Shown: in pieces, positions 1 to 8,173 of the stretch | Layout: the number at the start of each line of letters is the position of its first letter | Position numbering within the stretch: position 1 is the stretch's first letter | From: Psychrobacillus sp. NEAU-3TGS | Lineage (GTDB): Bacteria > Bacillota > Bacilli > Bacillales_A > Planococcaceae | Reading direction: 5' to 3' | Assembly: GCF_029955155.1 (NCBI RefSeq) | Contig: NZ_JAPNOZ010000007.1 | Location: 35,679 to 99,678, forward strand | Length of the DNA: 64,000 nucleotides | Made by a program: the position numbers and the translations under genes | The notes under the pieces: model-generated | Told to the model about the DNA's origin: nothing | What the model saw: only the letters and a program-made list of their open reading frames with translations | Databases searched by the model: none

Positions 1-1595
1 ATTTTAGAAACGGATATACTGATTGTTTCATCAATAGGAATTTGGCTTTTAATCTCGGTTGTTTGATCTTCTAATCCAGGGTTGCTCCAAAATTGTGGAT
101 TGTCAAAGTAACGAGTGAACTTCCATATTTCATACGTATTGTTATTACCAGTTGGAAGACGGGCAATAACTGCTTCAAGATGGTTAGGCTGTGTTACAGA
201 TTGATAAGGCTCGCCTGAGAAGCTAACTTGGTTTAAGCCTCTTGTGACATCATCGTCTGACATAAAATAGACTGGATCATGTACTTGATGAGATTTATCT
301 TTGTCATACACAACAGGTGTAAGATCACGTCCTACAAGTGGATGAACTTCGGTATGATCTTGCTTAAGTTCTTTTGCAATCTTATGCACATCAATGTTAG
401 CAAGCCCAAGTAGTGTGGGAAGAATGTCCACGTGACTTGTTAACATATCCGCTGTTCTGCGCTCAGAAAATAACTTGGGACTATGAACAATAAAAGGGAC
501 ATGAATCGTTTCTTCGTAGGCGTTATACCATTTTTGGAACAATCCTCCGTGTGCTCCTAACAAATCGCCGTGATCCGAAGTGAAGATAACGATCGTATTG
601 TCGTAAAACTTAGATTCTTGTAATGCCCTAAAAACTTTAGACATCTCATCATCTACTTGCTTGTGCAACGAAAAATATAGCTGTCGATAAACTAGTGTAT
701 CTCTAGTAGGCTGAAAGGTTTTTGGGTAGGTTTCTTTATAGCTTTCTTGTGCAGCTGGTTTTGTAAGTAGTGACTCATTCGTAGTAGGAGCAGGTGGAAT
801 GAATGGAACAGATGGATCTATGTCAAAGTTAAACAAGGGAGAAACCTCTGTTAGATCTCCATACAAAGCGATATCATGCGGATTAATAAAGGAAGAAACA
901 ATTAACCACGGTTTGGTATTTGCTTTCGGGCTGTTTTTTTCGAGTGAGGAGATGAGATTAACCACTTCTCTTGCGTATACTTCATCACGTCCTTTCGTAC
1001 CAATTTGAGCAGAAGAACCAGAATTTCTTGGATTTGTCCCATGTGGTTCTGGTCCAAGCCATCCTGAAAAGCCAAATTCATCAAGGCGATCTGCTTCTAA
1101 ATAGAATTCTTCATTTGTAGTGTTAGGAACACCGGTTGCGGGATGATAACTTGGCATGGCATTTTGTGTACCAGGTATTAAGATATCTTGATGGGAAGCA
1201 TGCCATTTTCCTTTCCAAAAGGTGTCGTAGCCGGCTGCACGAAAATAATCTCCGATAGTAGGGACGCTATTTGGATCAAGCCAAAAAATGTCTGGTTCAG
1301 AAGCATTAGCAGCACCTCCAGTTGTTTTAGTTACCCCATGAAGAGATGGATACTGCCCTGTGTATAAAGTTGTTCTACTCGGTGAGCAGGCAGTACTTCC
1401 GATATAGTGATGAAGAAATTCCAAACCGTTATCACGCAATAATTCTTGTGTCCTTAAATTTTCTTTCCGCCACTTTTTTAGCGCATCATTTTCATAAACA
1501 GTTGGAAAGCGTTGCTCGTCTACTAGGAATATGAGGAAATTAGGTTTTCGTTCACACGAATTTATGTCTGACCATTTCGTGTCTTTATCCTCCAA
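1..1595 (-). CDS. sulfatase family hydrolase (3' end outside window)
   Basis: This is a partial sulfatase of the alkaline-phosphatase-like superfamily. It has an uninterrupted reading frame of about 531 codons, and the C-terminus lies beyond the left edge. The catalytic signature C-S-P-S-R-T-x-x-Y-T-G is at about residues 70-80, where the Cys would be matured to formylglycine. An N-terminal metal-ligand segment (FLVDEQR, about 23-29) and a second metal motif (TSDHGDLLGAHG, about 335) are also present. No ATG lies in the right place. I chose TTG because an AGGAG box sits about 10 nt upstream and an in-frame stop lies just before it. There is no signal peptide, so a cytosolic enzyme is likely. 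It is divergent from the permease and amidohydrolase genes. Substrate unknown; related proteins include choline- and aryl-sulfatases. Confidence 0.85.
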   Translation of the reverse strand, partial: MEDKDTKWSDINSCERKPNFLIFLVDEQRFPTVYENDALKKWRKENLRTQELLRDNGLEFLHHYIGSTACSPSRTTLYTGQYPSLHGVTKTTGGAANASEPDIFWLDPNSVPTIGDYFRAAGYDTFWKGKWHASHQDILIPGTQNAMPSYHPATGVPNTTNEEFYLEADRLDEFGFSGWLGPEPHGTNPRNSGSSAQIGTKGRDEVYAREVVNLISSLEKNSPKANTKPWLIVSSFINPHDIALYGDLTEVSPLFNFDIDPSVPFIPPAPTTNESLLTKPAAQESYKETYPKTFQPTRDTLVYRQLYFSLHKQVDDEMSKVFRALQESKFYDNTIVIFTSDHGDLLGAHGGLFQKWYNAYEETIHVPFIVHSPKLFSERRTADMLTSHVDILPTLLGLANIDVHKIAKELKQDHTEVHPLVGRDLTPVVYDKDKSHQVHDPVYFMSDDDVTRGLNQVSFSGEPYQSVTQPNHLEAVIARLPTGNNNTYEIWKFTRYFDNPQFWSNPGLEDQTTEIKSQIPIDETISISVSK

Positions 1596-1766
1596 AATTT
1601 ATCATCTCCTTAAAAATCGTTTTCTATATTTTACGTTAGAATTTATTAATTGTTTGGGAGTTTTTTAGCTAAATTAAAAAGAATGCTTAATCAATAAAGT
1701 GGAGACAAACACACATTTTTTAAATTGGTCATAAAGTATAGAAAGTGGTGTGGGGAGGTTGTTCGT

Positions 1767-2864
1767 ATGGAGAAAAATAAAGAAACAAGCTTTAAATTAA
1801 AGGGTTCTCGTTCGAAATGGCATCCAGTAGAAGCTGTCGGAATTCTATTAGTTGTTGCTTCGTTACTAATCCTATTATTTGATCCTAATTCTCTCTCTAA
1901 TTTTTTTAACACGATTATTGCTGAGGTAAAACCTATTGTAGTGGATGTTTTTTTAACAAGTGAAATAGGAATTGCCATCATTATTAGTGTGATCTTCGGA
2001 CGTATGATTGAACGTTTAGGATTTACCGATGGGTTAATCCGGATATTTGTTCCGATTATGAAATTGCTTAAAATAAACCCATCTGTCATTGTACCGAGTG
2101 TTTATAACATTTTAGGTGATATTAATGCAGCTGGAAAAATTGCTGGACCTGTTCTGGTGAAGGCAAAAGCGACGAAAGCAGAACAAAAAATAGCTGTTGC
2201 AACGATGATACAATCTCCGCAATCCTTTGCTACGTTAGTGCTAGGTCTCATTGCACTTTCTGCGTTCAACATTAATGCGTTTCCGCTTATAATACTTTCT
2301 ATCTTTGTTCCGATTGTTGTGGTTCCATGGATATTATCCATCACAATTTACCGAGATACAAAAAAGGTTGATTTGGAAAGTTTACCCCGATTTACGCCAA
2401 AAACAAAATTTCTTGAAACAATTTTTTCTTCTGCGAAAGAAGGCGCTGAGCTTCTATTTTTAATCATTATTCCTGCTGTTGCAGCTGTGTTTTTCTTTAT
2501 AGGTGCACTAAGATTTTTAGGAGCCTGGGATTTTATTGAATCGAATTTATCCACTGTACTAACATTCTTAAGTATCGAGCCAGCGACAGGTATTGTATCC
2601 GTTCTTGCCGCTCCTACGCTTGCTGTAGCCCAGCTGGCAGAATTAACGTCGTCCATTGATGCACGATTAATAGTTGGCTCTTTTGTTTTAGCAAATTCCG
2701 GGTTACCATTATCCGTTATTTTCGGTCAAATTCCTGCAACTTGGGCAGAAGTTTCAAGCTTGAATGAGAGAGAAGCGTTAGTAGCATCGATTATCGGACT
2801 AATTATTAGAATCGCGACTGCCTGTTTACTTGCGTATTTTTTAACGCCATTTTTGGTAGGATAA
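1767..2864 (+). CDS. YjiH-like nucleoside-recognition (Gate) domain membrane protein
   Basis: This is a 365-residue polytopic membrane protein with roughly eight to ten hydrophobic segments. It resembles the YjiH / nucleoside-recognition (Gate) domain family, putative permeases related to SpoIIIAG-type and nucleoside transporters. The start at 1767 is preferred over an upstream in-frame ATG at 1725, because GGGGAGG lies 11 nt before it and a hydrophilic EKNK leader follows. The amidohydrolase gene follows after only 3 bases, so the two are almost certainly co-transcribed and this protein may import the amidohydrolase's substrate. The family assignment rests on general sequence character, and the substrate is not predictable. 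Confidence 0.7.
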   Translation: MEKNKETSFKLKGSRSKWHPVEAVGILLVVASLLILLFDPNSLSNFFNTIIAEVKPIVVDVFLTSEIGIAIIISVIFGRMIERLGFTDGLIRIFVPIMKLLKINPSVIVPSVYNILGDINAAGKIAGPVLVKAKATKAEQKIAVATMIQSPQSFATLVLGLIALSAFNINAFPLIILSIFVPIVVVPWILSITIYRDTKKVDLESLPRFTPKTKFLETIFSSAKEGAELLFLIIIPAVAAVFFFIGALRFLGAWDFIESNLSTVLTFLSIEPATGIVSVLAAPTLAVAQLAELTSSIDARLIVGSFVLANSGLPLSVIFGQIPATWAEVSSLNEREALVASIIGLIIRIATACLLAYFLTPFLVG

Positions 2865-2867
2865 ACA

Positions 2868-4091
2868 ATGAGTATTTATATGATTCGTGCTAAAAAAATT
2901 ATAACTGTGAGTCATATCGGAACGATTGAAGATGGAGCAATGGTGATTCAAAATGAAAAAATAATAGAAGTAGGAACATGGGAAAACATTCGTAAACAAT
3001 ATTCCTCTATACAAGTTATCGATTATACAAACGATGTAGTGACTCCTTCTTTAGTCGATTGCCATACCCATTTACTTGAATTTGCGCCAACTTCGCTTTA
3101 TCCAGTTACTTCGGATACTCATTTCCTAGCAGGAAAAGCAATTCTTCTTCATGCTTTATCTACGGGCATTACAGCACTAGGAGAACAAATTTGCGGTCAT
3201 CCACTTGGTGATTTTTCTATCGAAGATTATAGGAAAGCGGTTCATGGAATTCCACTAAACGTTTCTTTTGCAACAACTAGTATATCCATTGGCTTTGAGA
3301 AAATAGCTCATTTTACTTCGATAACGCAGTCTAAAGCGGTTCATAAAAAGGATTTAGTAGATCCTTTTTTAGTAAGACAAATTGCAAAAGAGAGTGAATA
3401 TCCAGGTGAAAATATATTTATCAATGCAACTCCAGCCAATTTCACTAAAAATGAAGTACCAAAAGCCGGAGAATTAATTTATACAATAGAGGAAATGCAA
3501 CAAATTGTGGATATCTACCATGGGTTTGGAAAGAAGATAGGTGCACATGTAGCTGGTATAGTGGGAATAGAGATGGCGTTGGAAGTAGGTGTGGATGTTT
3601 TACATCATGCCCACAGCATTACCGATGAGCTAATAGCAAGAGCTTCAGATCAGGGTGTGCAAATAGTTGCAACCCCAATGGGAGGAACGCATTTAACACC
3701 AAATTCTCCGGAAGAAATACTGAAATTTATAAAGGCTGGCATTCCTGTTTCCATTTCTACTGATGCTTATTTACCGCCATATCCAGAAGTACCTTGGCTT
3801 CCTTATGAAGATAAATTGTTAAAAGGACCTGACCAATTAATGTTAATTGCCAACCCATCTATGCAAGTTTTAAAGGAAAATAATTTCGATGAAAATGCAA
3901 TTTTAGCTTTACTTACCAATAATCCAGCGACTATATTAGGCAAGCACCATCAATTTGGTCGTTTAGAAAAAGGGCTAGATGCCAATTTTATAGTAGCAGA
4001 GGGTATTCCGGGCTTGGAAATCACCGATATAGAGAGAATAAAAAAAGTGTATTATCAAGGGAAATTGGTAATAAGTCGACCCTTTTCATAA
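2868..4091 (+). CDS. amidohydrolase family protein (imidazolonepropionase-like)
   Basis: This 407-residue metal-dependent hydrolase belongs to the HutI/COG1228-like amidohydrolases. Metal ligands of the TIM-barrel are visible: the HxH pair in VDCHTH (residues 66 and 68), a His in IGAHVAG (about 227), a His in the HHAHS motif (about 246-249) and the Asp in STDAY (about 299). The N-terminal beta-sandwich has the usual MIRAKKIIT...GTIEDGAMVI pattern. It is translationally close to the preceding permease. The barrel architecture suggests hydrolysis of a cyclic amide or similar C-N bond, but the exact substrate cannot be read from sequence. It is distinct from the true HutI encoded at 9.7 kb. Confidence 0.8.
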   Translation: MSIYMIRAKKIITVSHIGTIEDGAMVIQNEKIIEVGTWENIRKQYSSIQVIDYTNDVVTPSLVDCHTHLLEFAPTSLYPVTSDTHFLAGKAILLHALSTGITALGEQICGHPLGDFSIEDYRKAVHGIPLNVSFATTSISIGFEKIAHFTSITQSKAVHKKDLVDPFLVRQIAKESEYPGENIFINATPANFTKNEVPKAGELIYTIEEMQQIVDIYHGFGKKIGAHVAGIVGIEMALEVGVDVLHHAHSITDELIARASDQGVQIVATPMGGTHLTPNSPEEILKFIKAGIPVSISTDAYLPPYPEVPWLPYEDKLLKGPDQLMLIANPSMQVLKENNFDENAILALLTNNPATILGKHHQFGRLEKGLDANFIVAEGIPGLEITDIERIKKVYYQGKLVISRPFS

Positions 4092-4244
4092 TATCGGATT
4101 TTGGCAAGTCGCTATAGACGGCGCAGGCACCTCGCTCACCAAACGAAAATTATGCATATTAAGAAGCAAGTTTACCTCTTTTAGTTTCACTCTAGATCGT
4201 CCTTACTCTGAGCTTCCATATGATGCACAAATCCGATGTTGCAC

Positions 4245-4276
4245 AAACTATCCTTTAGAAGGGTAGTTTTTTTATT
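4245..4276 (+). terminator. rho-independent terminator after the amidohydrolase
   Basis: AAACTATCC and GGGTAGTTT arms are separated by 7 nt and followed by a T-rich run. The position fits the end of the permease-amidohydrolase transcript. The rest of 4092-4384 shows no gene. Confidence 0.7.
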
Positions 4277-4384
4277 TCTAAAAAAATGAAAATGAACCTA
4301 TAAACATAACACTTCAATTGCGGATTTTCTAAACGGTCGAGGGAAATGCTAAGAGTGTAAGTAAAAAAGGAGGTTTTAGGATAA

Positions 4385-5179
4385 ATGACGATAAATAAAG
4401 AACTGGAAGCTTTAAAAGCGTATAGCTGTACAGATCGTTGTGTGTTAAGTGTTTATTTAAATACGAATCCTGCAGACCCAGATACACTAAAAGGTGCTTG
4501 GAAAATCCATCTGAAAAGTGGCTTAAAAAGAATTGGTGAATATTTGGAAGCATCAAATGATGAGCGGGAAATAAAAGCATTCGAACAAATAAAGAAAAAA
4601 GTGTTCAATGAGATAGAAGAAAATGCCCATGATCTTCGAAAAGGAATTGTCATTTTTGCTACTGCAAATGAAGATATATGGTCTGTCTATTATGCACAGG
4701 TACCGGTTAAAACAAATTTTTACTGGGAAAACCATGCGATGACAGAACAATTAGAGTATATGTATAAAGCATATCCAGAAGCGGGAATAATCATGCCAAG
4801 CTTTGGAGAAGTCCGTATTTTAGATACTGCGATGGGATTAGTTAGAGACGACTTAACATTTAAATTTGACCCGGTTTCGGAAGAGTGGAGAGAAAAGAAA
4901 AAAATAGATGCAAAAGGAAGACGTGCAGTTGCTGACAGTAGAACCGCCGTATTAGAGCCAGGATACAGAATAAATGCGAATAACCTCTTTAAAGGAATGA
5001 GGGTGACCATTGAACAACTAAAGAAAAAACGAGGTTGGCGGGAGTTCCATGTAGCCGGAGAGGCAGAAATGGCAAAAGCTTTTACAGATAGTATCAGGGA
5101 TTTGCCTGCGAGCTGCATTCACAAAAATTTAAATAACAGTAAATCAAATGAAATAATTCATCAAATTTTCGAGAAGTAA
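4385..5179 (+). CDS. VLRF1-family aeRF1-type release-factor-like protein
   Basis: This 264-residue soluble protein starts with a CTDRCVLSVYLNTNP segment typical of the aeRF1/VLRF1-type proteins seen in Bacillales. These are diverged archaeo-eukaryotic release-factor-1 relatives, suspected to act in ribosome rescue or peptidyl-tRNA hydrolysis. A well-placed AGGAGG precedes the ATG. It stands alone between a terminator and the SASP gene. The role is inferred only from family resemblance; no catalytic residue was confirmed by alignment. Confidence 0.55.
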   Translation: MTINKELEALKAYSCTDRCVLSVYLNTNPADPDTLKGAWKIHLKSGLKRIGEYLEASNDEREIKAFEQIKKKVFNEIEENAHDLRKGIVIFATANEDIWSVYYAQVPVKTNFYWENHAMTEQLEYMYKAYPEAGIIMPSFGEVRILDTAMGLVRDDLTFKFDPVSEEWREKKKIDAKGRRAVADSRTAVLEPGYRINANNLFKGMRVTIEQLKKKRGWREFHVAGEAEMAKAFTDSIRDLPASCIHKNLNNSKSNEIIHQIFEK

Positions 5180-5259
5180 CCATAAGAGATGGAGCTAAGC
5201 AATCTGCTTAGCCTCATTTACCTAGATGAAAAACTCACAAAAATAAACTTTTATTTTAT

Positions 5260-5287
5260 TGCATAAATGATCCTAAATCGCACAATA
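5260..5287 (+). promoter_or_regulatory. possible sigma-G promoter of the SASP gene
   Basis: TGCATA (5260-5265) and CACAATA (5281-5287) are separated by 15 nt. They resemble the sigma-G pattern (TGnATA and CATnnTA), with one mismatch in the -10. The position before an alpha/beta SASP gene makes this plausible. Confidence 0.35.
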
Positions 5288-5312
5288 TAATTTCACAAGG
5301 AGGTGAAACAAC

Positions 5313-5522
5313 ATGGCAAATCGTAATTCAAATCAACTTCTAGTACCAGGGGTGCAACAAGCTCTTGACCAAATGAAATATGAAATTGCACAAGAATTCG
5401 GTGTAAACCTTGGCGGAGACTCTACAGCGCGTGCTAACGGTTCCGTTGGCGGAGAAATTACTAAGCGTTTAGTAGCTCAAGCTCAAGCACAAATGAGTGG
5501 ACAATCATTTAACCAACAATAA
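5313..5522 (+). CDS. alpha/beta-type small acid-soluble spore protein
   Basis: This 69-residue protein coats and protects spore DNA from UV and heat damage and is degraded at germination by the protease GPR. Its sequence has the family hallmarks: the N-terminal half ends in EIAQEFGV, the region of the GPR cleavage site, followed by the conserved LGGD and the C-terminal block [14 protein letters not shown]. It begins after a strong AAGGAGGTGA box and is followed by a tight terminator, so it is monocistronic. Expression is expected in the forespore. Confidence 0.96.
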   Translation: MANRNSNQLLVPGVQQALDQMKYEIAQEFGVNLGGDSTARANGSVGGEITKRLVAQAQAQMSGQSFNQQ

Positions 5523-5531
5523 CAAAATAGA

Positions 5532-5562
5532 CCGGTGGCAAAAAATTGCCGCCGGTTTTTCA
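5532..5562 (+). terminator. terminator of the SASP gene
   Basis: ACCGGTGGC and GCCGCCGGT arms (one G-T pair) flank an 8-nt loop and are followed by a T run. Confidence 0.85.
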
Positions 5563-5587
5563 ATGTCATCGGAATTGCCTTTAGTTT

Positions 5588-5881
5588 TTAATGGACTGCC
5601 GCTATAATGCCTTGTTCATCATCTAAAATTAATTCGATTCCTGTTGAGTTAGGGTCAAGATTCATAAATTCTTGCAGTGTCATACGCAGTGCTTCAATTA
5701 AATTTAATGTACTTAAGAATTGTTGTTGCCCATTGACATAAGCCTCTGCTGTAAAACCAGAATCGTCATCATCATACATAAGCTCGACTTCCACTTCTTC
5801 AGGGATTGTATTTTTTTGGCGTGCAATATATACACATACAGCGTTAATAATGTTTTGTTCTGGGATTATTAACTTCTCCAT
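5588..5881 (-). CDS. yxcD: YxcD-family protein (DUF2653)
   Basis: This 97-residue acidic protein resembles Bacillus subtilis YxcD (DUF2653), a small conserved Bacillales protein of unknown role. It shows alternating beta/alpha character (VEVELMYDDDDSGFTAEAYVNG) and no membrane segment. It overlaps the end of the upstream membrane-protein gene by 13 bases, so the two are translated from one mRNA and may act together. Confidence 0.75.
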   Translation of the reverse strand: MEKLIIPEQNIINAVCVYIARQKNTIPEEVEVELMYDDDDSGFTAEAYVNGQQQFLSTLNLIEALRMTLQEFMNLDPNSTGIELILDDEQGIIAAVH

Positions 5882-6315
5882 GAGTTAGCATCCTCTTTTT
5901 TCTTGTCTTTAAACAAACGGAAGATTTTACGTATAACTACAACAATTAAAATAATCGCTGCAGCGTTTATTGCAAATCCTAAAATAGATCCAAGCAAGCC
6001 CATATTAGCGAACAGGCTACCGAATAATAAACCAGCAATTCCACCAATAAATAAGCCTTTCATTAGACCACCTGCAGTAAATCCTCCCTTAGTGTTTGTA
6101 TTAGAATTGGATTTACTTGTTGCGGTTGTAGAATCCTCTTTTTTCTTTTGGATATTTGAATTATTGTTTGTTGAATTGTTATTTGTATTGAAACTTTTCT
6201 TACCTGATTTATATTTTTTTGCTTCTGCTGTGATTGTGTCCTCGTTAAATACAAAGTTTCCAACAGATGAAAACACAAGAGTCGCTGTTAATAAAAATAT
6301 AGCTAATTTTTTCAA
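5869..6315 (-). CDS. small membrane protein with signal sequence and glycine-rich hydrophobic core
   Basis: The start is TTG at 6315, placed 9 nt after GGAGG and giving the signal-like N-terminus MKKLAIFLLTATLVFSS. An upstream ATG frame has no ribosome binding site. The 148-residue product has an N-terminal signal or anchor, an Asn/Thr/Ser/Lys-rich low-complexity linker (about residues 40-80), a glycine-rich hydrophobic stretch (GLFIGGIAGLLFGSLFAN) and a final membrane segment before a basic tail. Proteins of this layout next to yxcD are sometimes annotated as Tim44-like. I do not assign a function. Confidence 0.75.
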   Translation of the reverse strand: MKKLAIFLLTATLVFSSVGNFVFNEDTITAEAKKYKSGKKSFNTNNNSTNNNSNIQKKKEDSTTATSKSNSNTNTKGGFTAGGLMKGLFIGGIAGLLFGSLFANMGLLGSILGFAINAAAIILIVVVIRKIFRLFKDKKKEDANSWRS

Positions 6316-6454
6316 TTTAGATAACCTCCATAAATAATAACTATATGCCAATTTAACATAAGCATATAATTTAACTCTATACTATTTACGAACCAAAGAA
6401 AAGAAAGTTACACTTTATGTATGGTTTTTTATAGATAGTGATAAAAAATAAAAG

Positions 6455-6552
6455 TTATGCACAATTATGTGGAAAACCTGTTAGTAAATTCATTAGTGTT
6501 GATAATAATTAACTGTTTTATTGGTTTGAACTTGTGTATAACTTTATCCACA
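6455..6552. promoter_or_regulatory. DnaA-box cluster downstream of sda
   Basis: Three sites match TTATNCACA exactly: 6455-6463 (+), 6533-6541 (reverse) and 6544-6552 (+). A one-mismatch site lies at 6468-6476 (reverse). The pair at 6533/6544 is head-to-head with a 2-bp gap, a layout repeated at 7059/7070. Confidence 0.75.
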
Positions 6553-6632
6553 AATACACAAGTAAAAAATAATGTCGAAATTTTTTTCGAATAGAAATGG
6601 AATGAGAGGAATATTAATAAGTAAAATAGTAT

Positions 6633-6674
6633 AAAAAAAGACACCTCATAAATTTAACCGTTCGGTAGGTGTCT
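6633..6674 (-). terminator. terminator of sda
   Basis: On the minus strand, AGACACCT and AGGTGTCT arms are followed by a run of seven T. It lies about 60 nt after the sda stop codon. Confidence 0.7.
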
Positions 6675-6732
6675 ATTAGATAAAAGTATAGGTTATTTTT
6701 CACAATAGATCGGTGAAAATTACTTAGAAAGA

Positions 6733-6861
6733 TTATGCATGCACAATCAATGAGCGTCGGCAAATTTCATTTTCCAAGAGAGATATAAAATCACTAGAGA
6801 GTTTCAACTCTTTTGCTCGTTTATAAGACTCTAATAACAATTCATCTGGCATTTTACTCAT
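6733..6861 (-). CDS. sda: sporulation checkpoint protein Sda
   Basis: This is a 42-residue gene too short for usual ORF calling. The product begins [20 protein letters not shown] and ends [13 protein letters not shown]. It matches the helical-hairpin Sda fold: the DELL-ESY-KA segment, then DFI-LLENEI-RRSL. Sda inhibits autophosphorylation of the sporulation kinases KinA and KinB when DNA replication is disturbed. AGGAGG lies 8 nt upstream of the ATG. In B. subtilis sda is controlled directly by DnaA through promoter DnaA boxes. Here five exact boxes lie upstream (6980-7250) and three downstream, so the same control is very likely. Confidence 0.92.
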   Translation of the reverse strand: MSKMPDELLLESYKRAKELKLSSDFISLLENEICRRSLIVHA

Positions 6862-6979
6862 TTTAATAACACCTCCTGATTATATTTCATTCACTAAAGT
6901 CTATTGTGAAAAATAAAATGAATAGTTTATATCTATAACTTTAATCTAACAAAAAGTTAGGTTAAGAACAACTGTTCTC

Positions 6980-7250
6980 TTATCCACAGATGATAGTGGA
7001 TAACCTGTTAACAATTGTTAATAAGTTTGTACAAATGTTTATACAACAGTTGGAATTTTGTGAATAACTTTATCCACAAAAGTATATAACTCGAATTTTG
7101 TCGAAACATTTTTATCGATATAACTAAATATTTGATTCTAAATTATCTTATTGTGCATAAAATAGATTTTTTCGTCCATATTTTATCATTTATTCATAAG
7201 TCTCACTTATACTTAAGAAAATCGATATTAATACGACGGACTTATCCACA
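6980..7250. promoter_or_regulatory. DnaA-box cluster upstream of sda
   Basis: Exact TTATNCACA matches are at 6980-6988 (+), 7059-7067 (reverse), 7070-7078 (+), 7152-7160 (reverse) and 7242-7250 (+). A one-mismatch box is at 6995-7003 (reverse). The region is otherwise AT-rich and gene-free, and lies upstream of sda on its coding strand. Confidence 0.8.
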
Positions 7251-7283
7251 AATAATTCGAATATTTATTGCGAATATTTTAGG

Positions 7284-7553
7284 TTAGTCTTGATTTTTAT
7301 CTATTACCTCCTCATCTGTGTCTTCTATATTTTCTTCATTTACGTTCGTATCTTCTGCTTCACTATCGTTGTCTTTCACATCCACATTAAAATCTACATC
7401 TTCATCTACAGGGTCATTCATATCATTATCATCTGGATCATCACCGCAAGCTGCTAGTAATCCTACTGAAAGAAAAGCTGCTGCACTTAATTTCCATCCT
7501 TTATGATCCTTATTTAAATTCGTAGTTCCTATAGGTTGTACAAATGAATCTTC
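7284..7553 (-). pseudogene. small acidic lipoprotein-like gene lacking a usual start codon
   Basis: The open frame encodes a signal peptide and lipobox (FLSVGLLAAC) followed by an Asp/Glu-rich tail ending DEEVIDKNQD. It is paralogous to the neighbouring lipoprotein gene at 7641-7814. No ATG, GTG or TTG exists in frame before the signal peptide. A ribosome-binding-like GGAAG is followed by an out-of-frame TTG that meets a stop after four codons. Either a base is missing near 7532 or the gene is dead. Confidence 0.45.
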
Positions 7554-7613
7554 CTATGTATTTCCCACAGTTATTATTTTCTAAACCTGTATTTTAAAAT
7601 GGAAGCATAAAAG

Positions 7614-7635
7614 AAAAACCACCGTAGTGGTTTTT
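7614..7635 (-). terminator. terminator of the small lipoprotein gene
   Basis: AAAAACCAC and GTGGTTTTT form a perfect inverted repeat around CGTA, just past the stop at 7641. Confidence 0.75.
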
Positions 7636-7640
7636 GGATT

Positions 7641-7814
7641 TTATTCGCCATCTTTGTTTTCTTCTTCAATCTCTTGTTCTATTTCTTCATCAATAGTGTC
7701 ATCCACATCTGATTCATTTTCCCCGTCCCCACATGCTGCCAAAAAGGCTACTGAAAGAAATGTTGCTGCACCGACTTTCCACCATCTACGTTCTGCGATT
7801 GAATTCGTTGTCAT
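7641..7814 (-). CDS. small acidic lipoprotein
   Basis: This 57-residue protein has a basic N-terminus, a hydrophobic stretch and a lipobox (FLSVAFLAAC, Cys 28). The mature part is made almost entirely of Asp, Glu, Asn and Gly. It should be anchored to the outer face of the cytoplasmic membrane. A strong AGGAGG box precedes the ATG. A defective-looking paralogue lies just downstream. Function unknown; a small extracytoplasmic metal- or proton-buffering role would be speculation. Confidence 0.75.
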   Translation of the reverse strand: MTTNSIAERRWWKVGAATFLSVAFLAACGDGENESDVDDTIDEEIEQEIEEENKDGE

Positions 7815-8008
7815 ATGAATTTCCTCCTAATTGTAGTTTCTTTTTAATACTTAGATATTAACTACCCCATATTCTATATAGGTAAACCTTTTGTTTGGAA
7901 TCATTCTCACATAGCTGTTTTACGTAGGAGTATTACAATGTTTTGTTTGGTACTTTGATTGCCTACACTACTAACGTGCAACGAACGAAGGCTCCCATAT
8001 AGTTACCG

Positions 8009-8052
8009 AAAAAAATGCGAAAGGGATGCAACAAGTCGCATCCTTTTCGCGT
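8009..8052 (-). terminator. terminator of the hut operon
   Basis: GCGAAAAGGATGC and GCATCCCTTTCGC arms on the minus strand flank an 8-nt loop and are followed by seven T. It is about 120 nt after the hutH stop codon. The stretch 7815-8173 holds no other gene. Confidence 0.8.
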
Positions 8053-8173
8053 TAAGAGTTTCTGTAATAGTGTTGAAATCGTTTTGGTCCAACATATTAA
8101 AGCACCTGGTAAATGTCTTAATATGAATAAACAATTTGTGGGAACCTTTGATTAAACTTTACATATATCCTTC

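Noticed and set aside
5903..6337. Antisense 144-codon frame opposite the membrane protein gene
   Set aside because: It is a shadow of the low-complexity coding strand, with no RBS and no family features.
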